DNA from: Companilactobacillus kimchii DSM 13961 = JCM 10707
Lineage (GTDB): Bacteria > Bacillota > Bacilli > Lactobacillales > Lactobacillaceae
Assembly: GCF_001435445.1 (NCBI RefSeq)
Contig: NZ_AZDH01000014.1
Coordinates: 175,864 to 239,863, forward strand
Reading direction: 5' to 3'
Length of the DNA: 64,000 nt
The translations under genes and the position numbers were made by a program. Shown here piece by piece: positions 1 to 9,322 of the stretch (positions are counted from its first letter, which is position 1; each line of letters starts with the position of its first letter). A model generated the notes under the pieces. It was not told the origin of the DNA. It saw only the letters and a program-made list of their open reading frames with translations, and ran no database searches.

Positions 1-36
1 AAAAACTAAATGATTTCCACTAAGCACTTTGCTTAA

Positions 37-109
37 TGGAGGATACAGGGTTCGAACCTGTGACCTCCTGCTTGTAAGGCAGATGCTCTCCCAGCTGAGC
101 TAATCCTCC
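37..109 (-). tRNA. tRNA-Val (anticodon TAC)
   Basis: A full cloverleaf of 73 nt reads on the minus strand. The acceptor arm is GGAGGAT/ATCCTCC with discriminator A, and the T-arm contains GGTTCGAACC. The anticodon loop is CTTACAA, giving anticodon TAC, which reads GUA/GUN valine codons. The 3' CCA is not encoded; the next bases are TTAA. It lies downstream of lysS in the same direction. Confidence 0.95.
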
Positions 110-304
110 ATAGTGTTTCTCGTTCGAAACAACTATATTAGTATACCTTTTGACCATAAAAATTGTCAACGAAAATTTTAAACATAATCAAATTTCTTTC
201 ATCTTCTTTGTTGCCACATTTCTAACTAAAACAGATTTATATTTTATAATTGCTTCACCAAGGGGTCTAATAGAACGTTTATCCTGAATTTCATCCATAA
301 GGAA

Positions 305-342
305 TAAAAAAAGTTGCCCCTGTTTTTAAAGGACAACTTTTA
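305..342 (-). terminator. Intrinsic terminator after lysS
   Basis: On the minus strand a stem AAAAGTTGTCC/GGGGCAACTTTT is followed by a T-run, just after the lysS stop codon. It would end the hslO-dusB-lysS transcription unit before the tRNA gene. The 190 bases between it and the tRNA show nothing further. Confidence 0.85.
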
Positions 343-346
343 AAAT

Positions 347-1897
347 TTACTCTTCATTATTTGTATTATCTTCAGGTCTCATAGTTGGGAACAAGATAAC
401 ATCACGAATTGATGGTGCATCTGTTAGCAACATTACTAGTCTATCAATACCGATTCCTAGTCCACCTGTTGGTGGCATACCATATTCCATAGCTTCAACG
501 AAGTCGTTATCAATATGTTCGGCTTCATCATTACCCTTTTCACGTTCGGCAGCTTGTGCTTCAAAACGTTCCTTTTGATCAATAGGATCATTTAGTTCAG
601 TAAAGGCATTACCGAATTCATGGCCTAAGATGTAAACTTCGAAACGATCTGTGAAGTTAGGATTTTCTTTACTCTTCTTAGCAAGTGGTGAAACTTCCAA
701 AGGATATTCGTAAACGAATGTAGGTTCCTTTAGAGTATCTTCAACGAATTCTTCAAAGAATTCAGCGATGATATGACCAACACCCCAGAAGTCTTCATAC
801 TTAACACCTTTTTCATCAGCTAATTTACGAGCTTGTTCAAGATCCATATCTTGGCTGAAATCAATTCCTGTTTGTTCCTTGATTGCGTCAACCATCTTGA
901 TACGTTTGAATGGCTTGCTTAAATCAATTTCTTCACCTTGATAAGTAACTTGTTGTGTACCATTAGCTTTTTGAGCAGCATGTCTGAAGAGTCCTTCGAC
1001 TTCTTTCATAACATCTGTCATATCCCAATATGCAGCATATGTTTCTAGTGAAGTATATTCAGGGTTATGTTGTGTATCCAAACCTTCGTTACGGAAAGCA
1101 CGTCCAATTTCATAAACTCGTTCGAAACCACCAACGATTAATCTCTTAAGTGGTAGTTCAAGAGCAATACGGAGATACATTTGCATATCCAAAGCATTGT
1201 GATGTGTGATGAACGGTCTAGCACTAGCACCACCAGCTTGTGTATTTAAGACAGGAGTTTCAACTGACATGAAGCCTTCACCATCTAAGTATTCACGAAC
1301 GGCTGAAATAATCTTAGTACGTTTCTTGAAACGTTCAAAACTATCTTGGTTAGCAATTAGATCCAAATATCTTTGACGATAAATTTGTTCAACGTTTGTT
1401 AAACCATGGAATTTATCAGGTAATGGACGTAATGACTTAGATAGCATTGTTACGTGAGTAGCCTTAACAGTTAATTCACCCATGTCTGTCTTCATGATTT
1501 CACCGTGGATACCTAAATGGTCACCAATATCGGCACGTTTGAAGATATGGTAGTTCTCTTCACCAACGACATCTTTACGGACATAAATTTGAATTCTGCC
1601 ACTTCTATCACGGATATCAGCAAAACCAACTTTACCTTTACCACGTTTTGACATCATACGACCGGCAATAACAACTGGCAAGTCTTGTTCTTCAAGAACT
1701 TCCTTGTCTTCATCACCATACTTGTCATGAATTTCTTGAGCCAATGCAGTTCTTTCAAATCTTGAACCGAATGGGTCAACACCTTCATCATAAAGTTCTT
1801 GTAATTTTTCACGTCTGACCCTTAGTTGGTCATTCATGACTCTAGTCTTTTTTATTTCTTCTTTCGTTGGTTGCTTTTTCTTATTTTCGTTACTCAA
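347..1897 (-). CDS. lysS: Lysyl-tRNA synthetase, class II
   Basis: Charges tRNA-Lys with lysine in the cytoplasm. The N-terminal OB-fold anticodon-binding domain spans roughly residues 70-155. Class II motif 2 ([18 protein letters not shown]) lies at 268-285 and motif 3 ([12 protein letters not shown]) near 479-490. At 516 residues it is slightly longer than typical (about 490-500) because of a Lys-rich N-terminus. The start is TTG: a strong Shine-Dalgarno (AGGGGG) sits at the right distance and no ATG is as well placed. It lies 15 bases after dusB and is probably co-transcribed with it. Confidence 0.97.
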   Translation of the reverse strand: MSNENKKKQPTKEEIKKTRVMNDQLRVRREKLQELYDEGVDPFGSRFERTALAQEIHDKYGDEDKEVLEEQDLPVVIAGRMMSKRGKGKVGFADIRDRSGRIQIYVRKDVVGEENYHIFKRADIGDHLGIHGEIMKTDMGELTVKATHVTMLSKSLRPLPDKFHGLTNVEQIYRQRYLDLIANQDSFERFKKRTKIISAVREYLDGEGFMSVETPVLNTQAGGASARPFITHHNALDMQMYLRIALELPLKRLIVGGFERVYEIGRAFRNEGLDTQHNPEYTSLETYAAYWDMTDVMKEVEGLFRHAAQKANGTQQVTYQGEEIDLSKPFKRIKMVDAIKEQTGIDFSQDMDLEQARKLADEKGVKYEDFWGVGHIIAEFFEEFVEDTLKEPTFVYEYPLEVSPLAKKSKENPNFTDRFEVYILGHEFGNAFTELNDPIDQKERFEAQAAEREKGNDEAEHIDNDFVEAMEYGMPPTGGLGIGIDRLVMLLTDAPSIRDVILFPTMRPEDNTNNEE

Positions 1898-1912
1898 AAT
1901 TTTTCCCCCTGT

Positions 1913-2917
1913 CTACGAAATTCTTGAAGATCTCGCTTCTCTCTTCTCGTAACTTTCAACAAATTGATCTAATGTATCGAACACTTCCTGCATGGAATCT
2001 TCTTCCACTACTTTAGCACGTGTTCTTACTGCATGGGGAATCCCCTTTAGATAATATGCTGCCTGTTGACGAAATTCTGGAACACCAACATGCTCACCTT
2101 TTAAGTCTACCAGACGTTGGAGTTGAAGTTTAGCTATATTAATTTTTTCTGGAACGCTTGGTTCTGGTAATAATTCTCCAGTTTCTAAATAATGGTTCAT
2201 CGCATTCAATCTCCATAGATTGCCAAGCACAGCTCGGCCTACCATGGCGGCATCCGCACCTACATCTTCGATCATTGTCTTAGCATCTTGAGGAGTCTTG
2301 ATATCACCATTACCCATAAATGGAATGGAAACACTTTGGGCTACTTCATGTAAGATATCCCAATTGGCATGTCCCATATACATCTGGGCTTTCGTACGAC
2401 CATGCATAGCAATTGCCGAAGCTCCGCCTTCTTGTGCTGCTAAAGCATTCTCAACTGCCAAAATATGATCATCATCCCAACCAGTTCTCATCTTTACCGT
2501 TAGAGGTTTACTGATAGCTGAACTAACAGCCTTCACAGCCTCATAAAGATGATCTGGGTCTCTTAACCAACAAGAACCTGCACCTGTCTTAGTAACCTTC
2601 TTAACAGGGCATCCCATGTTGATGTCGATAATATCAGCACTAGTATTATCATCAACAAACTTAGCTGCTTGAACTAATGACTTAACACTACCACCGAAAA
2701 TCTGAATACTGACGGGATGCTCTTTAGGATCAACAAACATCATCCCCAATGTCTTCTCATTTCGATATTTAATACCTTGATCACTGATCATTTCACAAAC
2801 AGTTAGACCTGCGCCGAATTCTCTAGCCGTAACTCGAAAAGCCGAATTGGTTATCCCGGCCATTGGAGCAACTACAATTTGATTAGGAATTGTTACATTG
2901 CCTATTTTCCATTCCAT
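1913..2917 (-). CDS. dusB: tRNA-dihydrouridine synthase, DusB type
   Basis: FMN-dependent reduction of uridine to dihydrouridine in the tRNA D-loop. The sequence is a TIM barrel with VAPMAGITNSAFR at the FMN-binding start (residues 16-28). The NMGCPV motif carries the expected catalytic Cys103, and GAGSCWLRDP follows. HGRT and MGNGDI phosphate/FMN motifs lie in the C-terminal half. Its 334 residues fit the family. It sits directly upstream of lysS, an order common in lactic acid bacteria. Confidence 0.94.
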   Translation of the reverse strand: MEWKIGNVTIPNQIVVAPMAGITNSAFRVTAREFGAGLTVCEMISDQGIKYRNEKTLGMMFVDPKEHPVSIQIFGGSVKSLVQAAKFVDDNTSADIIDINMGCPVKKVTKTGAGSCWLRDPDHLYEAVKAVSSAISKPLTVKMRTGWDDDHILAVENALAAQEGGASAIAMHGRTKAQMYMGHANWDILHEVAQSVSIPFMGNGDIKTPQDAKTMIEDVGADAAMVGRAVLGNLWRLNAMNHYLETGELLPEPSVPEKINIAKLQLQRLVDLKGEHVGVPEFRQQAAYYLKGIPHAVRTRAKVVEEDSMQEVFDTLDQFVESYEKREARSSRIS

Positions 2918-2987
2918 ACTTTTTACCTCAAATTATTAACTACAACTTGCAATAATAACAAATTTTCCATTCATATGGCAAACATGA

Positions 2988-3869
2988 TTAATCTTTAGTT
3001 TCAATAATTTTCTTTAATTCAGCTTCACTAAATTGATATTTGTTACCACAGAATTTGCAGACCGCTTCAGCACCATGATCTTCATCGACCATAGCTTGTA
3101 GATTAGCAGTAGATAAAGTAGCCAGTGATTTAGAGAAACGTTCTTTAGAACAATCACATTGGAATTGAACAGGCATTTCATCCAAGACTTTCATCTCAAC
3201 ACCGTTCATAATTTTATCCAAGATTTCATTATTGCTTAATCCTTCATTGAGCAGGGTTGATAGATTAGGAACAACCTTCAAATTAGCTTCAATCTTAGAA
3301 ATATCCTTGTCAGTAGCTCCCGGCAAAGTTTGAACTAAGAAACCACCTGCAGCACCAACTTTTTCATTAGGTTCCACAAACACCGAAACACCAATAGCTG
3401 AAGGAATTTGTTCTGATTTAGCCATATAATAGGCAAAGTCCATTCCGATTTCTCCAGAAACCAACGGCACTTCACCAGTAAATGGTTTCTTCATATGCAA
3501 ATCCTTAGTAATACTTAGATTTCCTTTATTACCAACAGCAGCTTGGACATCAATATGGCCATCTTCACGAGCCTTTAGACTCACATGTGGATTAGTAATG
3601 TAACCTTTAGTATTTCCTTTGGCATCCGCATCAACCACGATGGCACCGACTGGGCCACCACCTTGAATTCTAGTTGTTAAAACTTCGTCCTCTTTAAGAG
3701 TTGAAGTAGCAACTAGGATAGAGCCAATCATTGTTCTACCTAATGCAGCACTGGAATTTCTCCAAGTGTCATGTCTTTTTTGTGCTTCTTGAATAGTTTG
3801 GGTAGCATTAACAACATAAACCCTAAACTTTCCATCCTTAGAAACTGATTTAGTTAAAGTATCAGTCAT
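2988..3869 (-). CDS. hslO: Hsp33 redox-regulated chaperone
   Basis: Holdase chaperone of the cytoplasm that is switched on by oxidation. The four zinc-binding cysteines of the redox switch are present: CDC at 238-240 and CKFC at 271-274. The body has the usual Hsp33 substrate-binding fold, with the IQGGGPVGAIVVDADAKG region near residues 68-86. At 293 residues it is normal length. It follows ftsH, from which it is separated by a terminator hairpin, and precedes dusB. Confidence 0.96.
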   Translation of the reverse strand: MTDTLTKSVSKDGKFRVYVVNATQTIQEAQKRHDTWRNSSAALGRTMIGSILVATSTLKEDEVLTTRIQGGGPVGAIVVDADAKGNTKGYITNPHVSLKAREDGHIDVQAAVGNKGNLSITKDLHMKKPFTGEVPLVSGEIGMDFAYYMAKSEQIPSAIGVSVFVEPNEKVGAAGGFLVQTLPGATDKDISKIEANLKVVPNLSTLLNEGLSNNEILDKIMNGVEMKVLDEMPVQFQCDCSKERFSKSLATLSTANLQAMVDEDHGAEAVCKFCGNKYQFSEAELKKIIETKD

Positions 3870-3884
3870 AGTTTCCTCCGTTCA

Positions 3885-3915
3885 AAAAAGCGACTCATAC
3901 GAGTCGCTCTTTTTT
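3885..3915. terminator. Hairpin terminator between ftsH and hslO
   Basis: A perfect inverted repeat AGCGACTC/GAGTCGCT (3889-3908) has A-runs on one side and T-runs on the other, so it could work in either direction. On the minus strand it ends ftsH transcripts. hslO must then rely on read-through or its own promoter. Confidence 0.8.
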
Positions 3916-6131
3916 TATTGATTATCATTATTGTTATTATCTTTGTCACTATTGTCAGTAGCATCTGTTGAATCTTTATCAGACTTAGTTTCAGTAGATG
4001 ATGGTGTAGTTTCAGTAGAACTATTTGTGTCATCTGACTTAGCTTCGTCTTTTTCTGAAGGATAAACAGTTTCATCAAGATTTTCATCTGACTTAGCTGT
4101 TTCATCTTTAGTTGAACCCTCAGTCTTTTGCTTTTCAGCATCTTTGGCTTCAACAGCCTTCTTTGATTCTTCAAAAGTAGCAGCACTTTCACTTGGGAAT
4201 TCTTGGTTAGCATCATTGGCAGGCATCTTACCTGTATTGTACAAGCTCAAGATTTCCTTTTCATCAAGTGTTTCATACTTCAATAGAGCTTCGGCAATAA
4301 TCTTATGTTGTTCACGATGTGTTTCAAGAATCTCTCTAGCACGTTCGTGATCTTCATCAATAATACGTTTAACTTCTTGATCAATTGACTTAGCAGTGTC
4401 TTCTGAGTAAGAAGGTAATTGACGATAATTACCACCACTAAATGGTTGACCATTCTTTTCAAGTTGAACAGTACCTAAACGATCTGTCATACCGTATTCA
4501 GTAACCATTGTACGAGCAATTTGTGTTGCTTGTTCAAAGTCATTTGAAGCACCTGATGAAGGTTGACCAACGATAATTTCTTCGGCAGTACGTCCACCAA
4601 GTAAACCAGTAATTTGTTCGTTTAGTTCCTTCTTAGTTGCAAGGTTTTGATCATCCTTAGGTAACATGATAGCATAACCGCCGGCACGTCCACGAGGAAC
4701 GATAGTAACCTTTCTAACAACACGAGAGTCACTCAAAACCAAACCAATCAAAGCATGTCCCGCTTCGTGGTAAGCCACTGTGTGACGCTCTTGTTCAGGA
4801 ACAACATGATTTCTCTTAGCTGGACCGGCAATAACACGATCTTCAGCTTCATCAAGATCACTTGAATCAATCTTTTGCTTACCACGACGAGCAGCAACCA
4901 AGGCAGCTTCGTTAAGTAAGTTTTCTAGATCAGCACCAGCGAAACCTGGTGTTTGTTGTGCAATAGCTTTCAAATCAACATCATCTGTAAATGGTTTATT
5001 TCTAGCATGAACTTTAAGAATGGCTTCACGACCCTTAACATCAGGACGACCGACCAAAATCTTACGATCAAAACGGCCAGGACGTAATAGCGCTGGATCA
5101 AGGACATCGGAACGGTTAGTAGCAGCCATAACGATAACACCTTCATTACCAGTAAATCCATCCATCTCAATCAATAATTGGTTAAGTGTTTGTTCACGTT
5201 CGTCGTTACCGCCACCGGTACCTGAACCACGTTGACGACCAACGGCATCAATTTCATCGATAAAGATAATTGATGGGGCATCTTTTTTAGCATTCTCGAA
5301 CAAGTCACGAACACGTGAGGCACCGACACCAACAAACATTTCAACGAAATCTGAACCAGAAATTGAATAGAAAGGAACTTTAGCTTCACCAGCAACAGCC
5401 TTAGCTAGTAAAGTTTTACCAGTCCCGGGAGGACCCTCTAACAAGACACCCGCCGGTATTCTGGCACCCAAGGAAACAAATTTTCTTGGATCTTTTAAGA
5501 ATTCAACAACTTCAACAAGTTCTTGTTTTTCTTCTTCAGCACCAGCAACGTCAGAGAATCTAACTTTGTTTTTCTTAGGATCCTCTGGTTTGACCTTGGA
5601 TTTACCAAAGTTCATGACACGGTTTGCGCCACCACCTTGGCCTCCACGACCCATCATTGCAAAGATTACAAAGAAGAACAATGCAAATGGAACAACGACC
5701 GTCAATATCAAGGAAATCCATTGACCGGATTGTGACTTAGGAGCAGCAGTAGTCTTAACTCCCTTTGCCATAGCGGCGTTATTGATTCTCTTTAACGTAT
5801 CATTGTTAGGCAAAACAGTTGAACTAAATGAAGTTACTTCACTAGAACCACTAGATTGAGCACGACTGAATAACGACACGGAACGTGTTGTATTAGCCTT
5901 TTGAGCTTTCTTGTATTCACCAGTTACTTGATAAGCTCCCCCAATAGGCTCTAATTTAAAACTCTTCACTTTGCCTTGCTTCAATTGTGTGATGAATTGG
6001 TCTTGGCTTAGTGTTTTAGATTGATCTGAGGATTGACCACCAGCAAACCAACTTGCTGCCAGAACCAAAACAACAAAGAGCAAGATGTAAAACAGGCTAT
6101 TATTAATTAACCTATTTCGATTATTTTTCAT
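3915..6131 (-). CDS. ftsH: ATP-dependent zinc metalloprotease FtsH
   Basis: Membrane-anchored AAA+ protease that extracts and degrades membrane and regulatory proteins. TM1 spans about residues 11-31 and TM2 about 138-161, with an extracytoplasmic loop between them. Walker A (GPPGTGKT) is at 233-240, Walker B (IIFIDEIDA) follows at 288-296, and the SRH lies near 340-356. The zinc site HEAGH is at 455-459. The last roughly 85 residues form an acidic Ser/Thr/Asp/Asn-rich tail ending in an Asn-run, making the protein (738 residues) longer than Bacillus FtsH (about 640). The start has a strong AGGAGG. Confidence 0.97.
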   Translation of the reverse strand: MKNNRNRLINNSLFYILLFVVLVLAASWFAGGQSSDQSKTLSQDQFITQLKQGKVKSFKLEPIGGAYQVTGEYKKAQKANTTRSVSLFSRAQSSGSSEVTSFSSTVLPNNDTLKRINNAAMAKGVKTTAAPKSQSGQWISLILTVVVPFALFFFVIFAMMGRGGQGGGANRVMNFGKSKVKPEDPKKNKVRFSDVAGAEEEKQELVEVVEFLKDPRKFVSLGARIPAGVLLEGPPGTGKTLLAKAVAGEAKVPFYSISGSDFVEMFVGVGASRVRDLFENAKKDAPSIIFIDEIDAVGRQRGSGTGGGNDEREQTLNQLLIEMDGFTGNEGVIVMAATNRSDVLDPALLRPGRFDRKILVGRPDVKGREAILKVHARNKPFTDDVDLKAIAQQTPGFAGADLENLLNEAALVAARRGKQKIDSSDLDEAEDRVIAGPAKRNHVVPEQERHTVAYHEAGHALIGLVLSDSRVVRKVTIVPRGRAGGYAIMLPKDDQNLATKKELNEQITGLLGGRTAEEIIVGQPSSGASNDFEQATQIARTMVTEYGMTDRLGTVQLEKNGQPFSGGNYRQLPSYSEDTAKSIDQEVKRIIDEDHERAREILETHREQHKIIAEALLKYETLDEKEILSLYNTGKMPANDANQEFPSESAATFEESKKAVEAKDAEKQKTEGSTKDETAKSDENLDETVYPSEKDEAKSDDTNSSTETTPSSTETKSDKDSTDATDNSDKDNNNNDNQ

Positions 6132-6156
6132 ACATTTCCTCCTAAATTACTTAGAC

Positions 6157-6171
6157 GTTACATATTGTAAC
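6157..6171. promoter_or_regulatory. Palindrome upstream of ftsH
   Basis: GTTACATATTGTAAC is a perfect 6+6 palindrome with a 3-base centre, in the 83-base gap between hpt and ftsH, about 25 bases before the ftsH start codon. A further GTTAC half lies 17 bases away. It looks like a possible repressor operator; no specific regulator can be named. Confidence 0.35.
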
Positions 6172-6214
6172 ATTGGTGAACAGTAACACAATAATAATTG
6201 TAACTCTATCTTAA

Positions 6215-6760
6215 TTATTTTGTACTATATACCTCTGGTTTTAATACACCAACATAAGGTAAATTACGATAATGCTCATCATAATCCATCCCATAACCGA
6301 CTACAAATTCATCGGGAATCTCTACTCCAATGTAATCAACCTTGACATGCTTGATTCTACGAGCTGGCTTATCCAAGAATGAAACCAACTTAATTGACTT
6401 AGCATGACGTGATTCAAATAGCTCTACCAAACGATCCAACGTGTATCCAGTATCAATAATGTCTTCAACAATTACTACATCACGATCACGTACCGATGTA
6501 TCTAAATCTTTAATGATACGAACATCCCCAGTCGTAACGGTATTTTCGCCACCATAACTAGAAACATCCATAAAGTCATATTCCATTTTAAAATCTAAAC
6601 TCTTAACGAGGTCCATCATGAACATAGCGGCTCCACGTAAAATACAAACGAGCAAAGGATTCTTACCTTGATATTCTTCCGTTAACTGTTTACCCAAACG
6701 TTGAATAGTTTCATTAATCTCCTCTTCAGAGACTAATACCTCTTTAATATCTGAATTCAT
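6215..6760 (-). CDS. hpt: Hypoxanthine phosphoribosyltransferase
   Basis: Purine salvage: converts hypoxanthine (or guanine) and PRPP to IMP (or GMP). The PRPP-binding loop [14 protein letters not shown] is at residues 95-108, and LRGAAMF near 41-47 is the PPi loop. Its 181 residues are the normal size. It lies between tilS and ftsH, as in Bacillus and most lactobacilli, with 9 bases from the tilS stop codon to its start codon, so it is almost certainly co-transcribed with tilS. Confidence 0.96.
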   Translation of the reverse strand: MNSDIKEVLVSEEEINETIQRLGKQLTEEYQGKNPLLVCILRGAAMFMMDLVKSLDFKMEYDFMDVSSYGGENTVTTGDVRIIKDLDTSVRDRDVVIVEDIIDTGYTLDRLVELFESRHAKSIKLVSFLDKPARRIKHVKVDYIGVEIPDEFVVGYGMDYDEHYRNLPYVGVLKPEVYSTK

Positions 6761-6769
6761 GTTTTTACC

Positions 6770-8089
6770 TCAATCAAGTTTTATTTTGTAATGCTTACTG
6801 CCTTTTTTTAAATAATCACTCATATTATAAATTTTTTCAACCCATACTATCTGATTATCAAATAATAAAATTAAATAATTATCACGTTCATATTCAGGTA
6901 TCTTTTCATTTATAAATCTCTTACTCAATTTTTGATGTTGACCATTCGACAAGAGTAATTTATCGCCACTTCTACGAGTTCGTAAAGTTATTTCATGAGG
7001 AGTATTTTCCACCGTCAACGTAAAACTCCGCTCATCTTCTAAAAGGCTAAATTTTCTATGATTAATTATCTGAGTTTGGCCTACTTTAATAGGGAAGACT
7101 TGCAAATTTTGATCTTGTACTCGTTGGATCAAAAATTGATCATAGCTTTTAATAAATTGCCATGAATCTGCTAAATCAATTGAGGCATTGGCATGATCAC
7201 CTGTAACAATTTCAATTATCTGTTCAATTTGACGATTACTAATTGAAATACCCAAATTACTTTTGGTGAAGAAACTCCCCCAAAACAGTGTTTGCTGTTC
7301 CGAGTTTAAGGTTTCAACCGGCTTTATCAATCCCGTTATCTTTTCGGGTGTCTTCACTAATTTCATTGAATTCTCAATTCGAGAAAATTCTTTTTGAGCT
7401 AAATCGAGCAACGCCATAATCTGTTGTTCAAAAAAATTAAAATGTGTCAGTAGTTGTCCATTCTCTTTTTGTAATTCTGGAAAAATATTATTACGCAAGC
7501 GATTGCGCATAGTTATATTATCAAAATTAGTTTTATCCTGAACATGATGAATATCATGGATATCTGCAAAAACTGTGATATCCGATTTAGCAAAATTCAA
7601 CAATGGACGTACAATCTGACCATCCGCAAATGGACGTTGTTCTTTTAGACTAACCACTTCATAGGCATTACCTGAACGGATCAGCTTCATTAAAATATTT
7701 TCGGCCAAGTCATTGGCATGATGTGCCGTCAGTAATGTATCAAAATCATTATCCTGCATAATCTTTTTGAAAAAATCATATCTGAATGACCGAGCAGCCG
7801 CTTCCATTCCAATATCATCTTGTGGCTTATTCAACCATTTAGTCGTAAAAAATTGATAACCTCTACCTACGCAAAAATTCTGAACAAACTCAACTTCCTT
7901 AGCACTTTCTGGACGTAAATCATGATCAACATTAACCACGCCAAAAAATTCTTTAGGTATGATTTCGCCAATCACATTTAACAGAACCATTGAGTCGACA
8001 CCACCGGAAACAGCTACTAGAACTTTTTTAGCATGATATTTTTTCAAAACACTTTTAACAGTATTTATTATTCTATTATCTAACTCCAT
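6770..8089 (-). CDS. tilS: tRNA(Ile)-lysidine synthase
   Basis: Converts the wobble C34 of tRNA-Ile(CAU) to lysidine so that it reads AUA, using ATP and lysine. The PP-loop ATPase motif SGGVDS is at 28-33, followed by a DHDLRPES segment near 55-62 and HHANDLAEN near 121-129. C-terminal TilS substrate-binding domains follow (439 residues in total). It is the first gene after the terminator that follows yabR and is tightly linked to hpt. Confidence 0.95.
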   Translation of the reverse strand: MELDNRIINTVKSVLKKYHAKKVLVAVSGGVDSMVLLNVIGEIIPKEFFGVVNVDHDLRPESAKEVEFVQNFCVGRGYQFFTTKWLNKPQDDIGMEAAARSFRYDFFKKIMQDNDFDTLLTAHHANDLAENILMKLIRSGNAYEVVSLKEQRPFADGQIVRPLLNFAKSDITVFADIHDIHHVQDKTNFDNITMRNRLRNNIFPELQKENGQLLTHFNFFEQQIMALLDLAQKEFSRIENSMKLVKTPEKITGLIKPVETLNSEQQTLFWGSFFTKSNLGISISNRQIEQIIEIVTGDHANASIDLADSWQFIKSYDQFLIQRVQDQNLQVFPIKVGQTQIINHRKFSLLEDERSFTLTVENTPHEITLRTRRSGDKLLLSNGQHQKLSKRFINEKIPEYERDNYLILLFDNQIVWVEKIYNMSDYLKKGSKHYKIKLD

Positions 8090-8110
8090 TACTCCTCCAA
8101 GCCCCTGAAA

Positions 8111-8142
8111 CTAAAAAGGCTGAGACAATGTCTCAACCTTAA
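8111..8142 (-). terminator. Hairpin terminator after yabR
   Basis: The stem GGTTGAGACA/TGTCTCAGCC with a short loop lies in the 59 bases between yabR and tilS and is followed by a T-run on the minus strand. Confidence 0.7.
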
Positions 8143-8148
8143 ACTTTA

Positions 8149-8565
8149 TTAACTGCGACGACCGCCACGGCCACCACGTTTTCCTTCTGTGTTCTTCTTA
8201 ATAGTACTTAAACGTTCTTCGCTTTCCTTCATAAAACCTGACATCATATCATCAAAACTCTCTGGTTTGTGTGGACGTGATTTATGTTCATTACGTTCAT
8301 GAGAATGATGTGCATGATACTTTGGCTTAGGCTTATCAGAAGCCTGTTTGATTGAAAGTGCAATCTTATGATCTTTTTCATTAAGAACTAAAACCTTTAC
8401 GGTATCACCGACACTCAAAACATCGTGAATATCTTTAACGTAACCATCAGCAACTTCACTGATATGTACCATTCCGCTTTGTCCTTCTCCAAGGTCAACG
8501 AACGCCCCAAAGTTTGTAATTCCAGTAACTTTACCTTCTGTTTTAGCTCCTACTTCGACTGTCAT
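8149..8565 (-). CDS. S1 domain RNA-binding protein (YabR-like)
   Basis: A single S1 OB-fold occupies about residues 1-73, with the hallmark GKVTGITNFGAFVDLGEG and GMVHISE. A basic His/Arg-rich tail then runs to residue 138 and ends in GGRGGRRS. This architecture and position (between divIC and tilS) match B. subtilis YabR, a general RNA-binding protein thought to act on translation. The tail may add RNA affinity; that is inference. Confidence 0.88.
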   Translation of the reverse strand: MTVEVGAKTEGKVTGITNFGAFVDLGEGQSGMVHISEVADGYVKDIHDVLSVGDTVKVLVLNEKDHKIALSIKQASDKPKPKYHAHHSHERNEHKSRPHKPESFDDMMSGFMKESEERLSTIKKNTEGKRGGRGGRRS

Positions 8566-8588
8566 CTAATTAAAAATAATTCCTTTCC

Positions 8589-8984
8589 CTATTTTTGAAT
8601 CGTAGTGGTCTTAACGTCACCAGGCAAATTATATATTTGCTCACCCGGTTTACTATACATATATTTTTCCCGAATATATTTTTCTAAATAATTCGTATCA
8701 TGAAGTTGCGCAACTTCAAGTTTCAAATCGCTTTGAACGGCTTTTTGTTTACTTAATTTTGTCTTACTAACTTCAATCTGTCCCATTGTATTTGCATATG
8801 TTCGATGTGCATTAAAAATCTGAACACCAAATACAACCAGAATAATTGCAAAAACAACACCAATCACTGCCATACGCCGACGATGTACCTTTTTGGCATA
8901 ATTATGAGGGCCTGGTTTTGGAGGCATTTGCGATTGTTTAGGTTTCAATACAGAAACATTGGAATTTAATTTATGTACTTCCAT
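8589..8984 (-). CDS. divIC: Cell division protein DivIC/FtsB-like
   Basis: Septum-assembly protein of the DivIB-FtsL-DivIC complex. A short basic cytoplasmic N-terminus (HRRRMA near 34-39) is followed by one transmembrane helix (about 38-57). An extracellular coiled coil (about 60-98) and the conserved YLEKYIREKYMYSKPGEQIYN segment near 98-118 complete it. The 131-residue length and the location between rqcP and yabR are typical. Confidence 0.92.
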   Translation of the reverse strand: MEVHKLNSNVSVLKPKQSQMPPKPGPHNYAKKVHRRRMAVIGVVFAIILVVFGVQIFNAHRTYANTMGQIEVSKTKLSKQKAVQSDLKLEVAQLHDTNYLEKYIREKYMYSKPGEQIYNLPGDVKTTTIQK

Positions 8985-9082
8985 ACCACTACTCCCCTAG
9001 AAATGATTACCTTGAGTATAACAAGTTTAAGCAATTATTTGAACAATAAAATTGCCAATTTTAATCTAATTCTAATTATTTA

Positions 9083-9322
9083 CTAAATCTCTTCGTACAT
9101 GTCTTCTGATTCGTTCTTCTTAGTAGTTTCCTTAATGTTAAGGACCTTTACCTTCATTGTTTTCTCACCAAAATGTAATTCAATCACATCACCGATAGAT
9201 ACGTCACTAGACGATTTGGCTACACGACCATTAATGCTGGCACGACCATTATCAGTAAATTCTTTTGCTACTGTTCTTCTTTTGATAATTCTGGTAACTT
9301 TTAAATATTTGTCTAATCTCAT
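9083..9322 (-). CDS. rqcP: RqcP, S4-domain ribosome quality-control factor
   Basis: A small S4 RNA-binding protein of 79 residues (MRLDKYLKVTRIIKRRTVAKE at the N-terminus), formerly called YabO or Hsp15-like. In Bacillus, RqcP works with RqcH in alanine tailing of stalled nascent chains on the 50S subunit. It overlaps the upstream flippase gene by 4 bases (ATGA-type), so the two are translationally coupled. Confidence 0.9.
   Translation of the reverse strand: MRLDKYLKVTRIIKRRTVAKEFTDNGRASINGRVAKSSSDVSIGDVIELHFGEKTMKVKVLNIKETTKKNESEDMYEEI

Noticed and set aside
1-36. Terminator after tRNA-Val
   Set aside because: Only a 5-bp AAGCA/TGCTT stem is visible and the T-run is broken; too weak, and the region is cut by the window edge.
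3866-4216. 116-codon frame overlapping the end of ftsH
   Set aside because: It is a shifted frame of the low-complexity FtsH tail; the composition (Lys/Leu/Met) is that of an out-of-frame reading.
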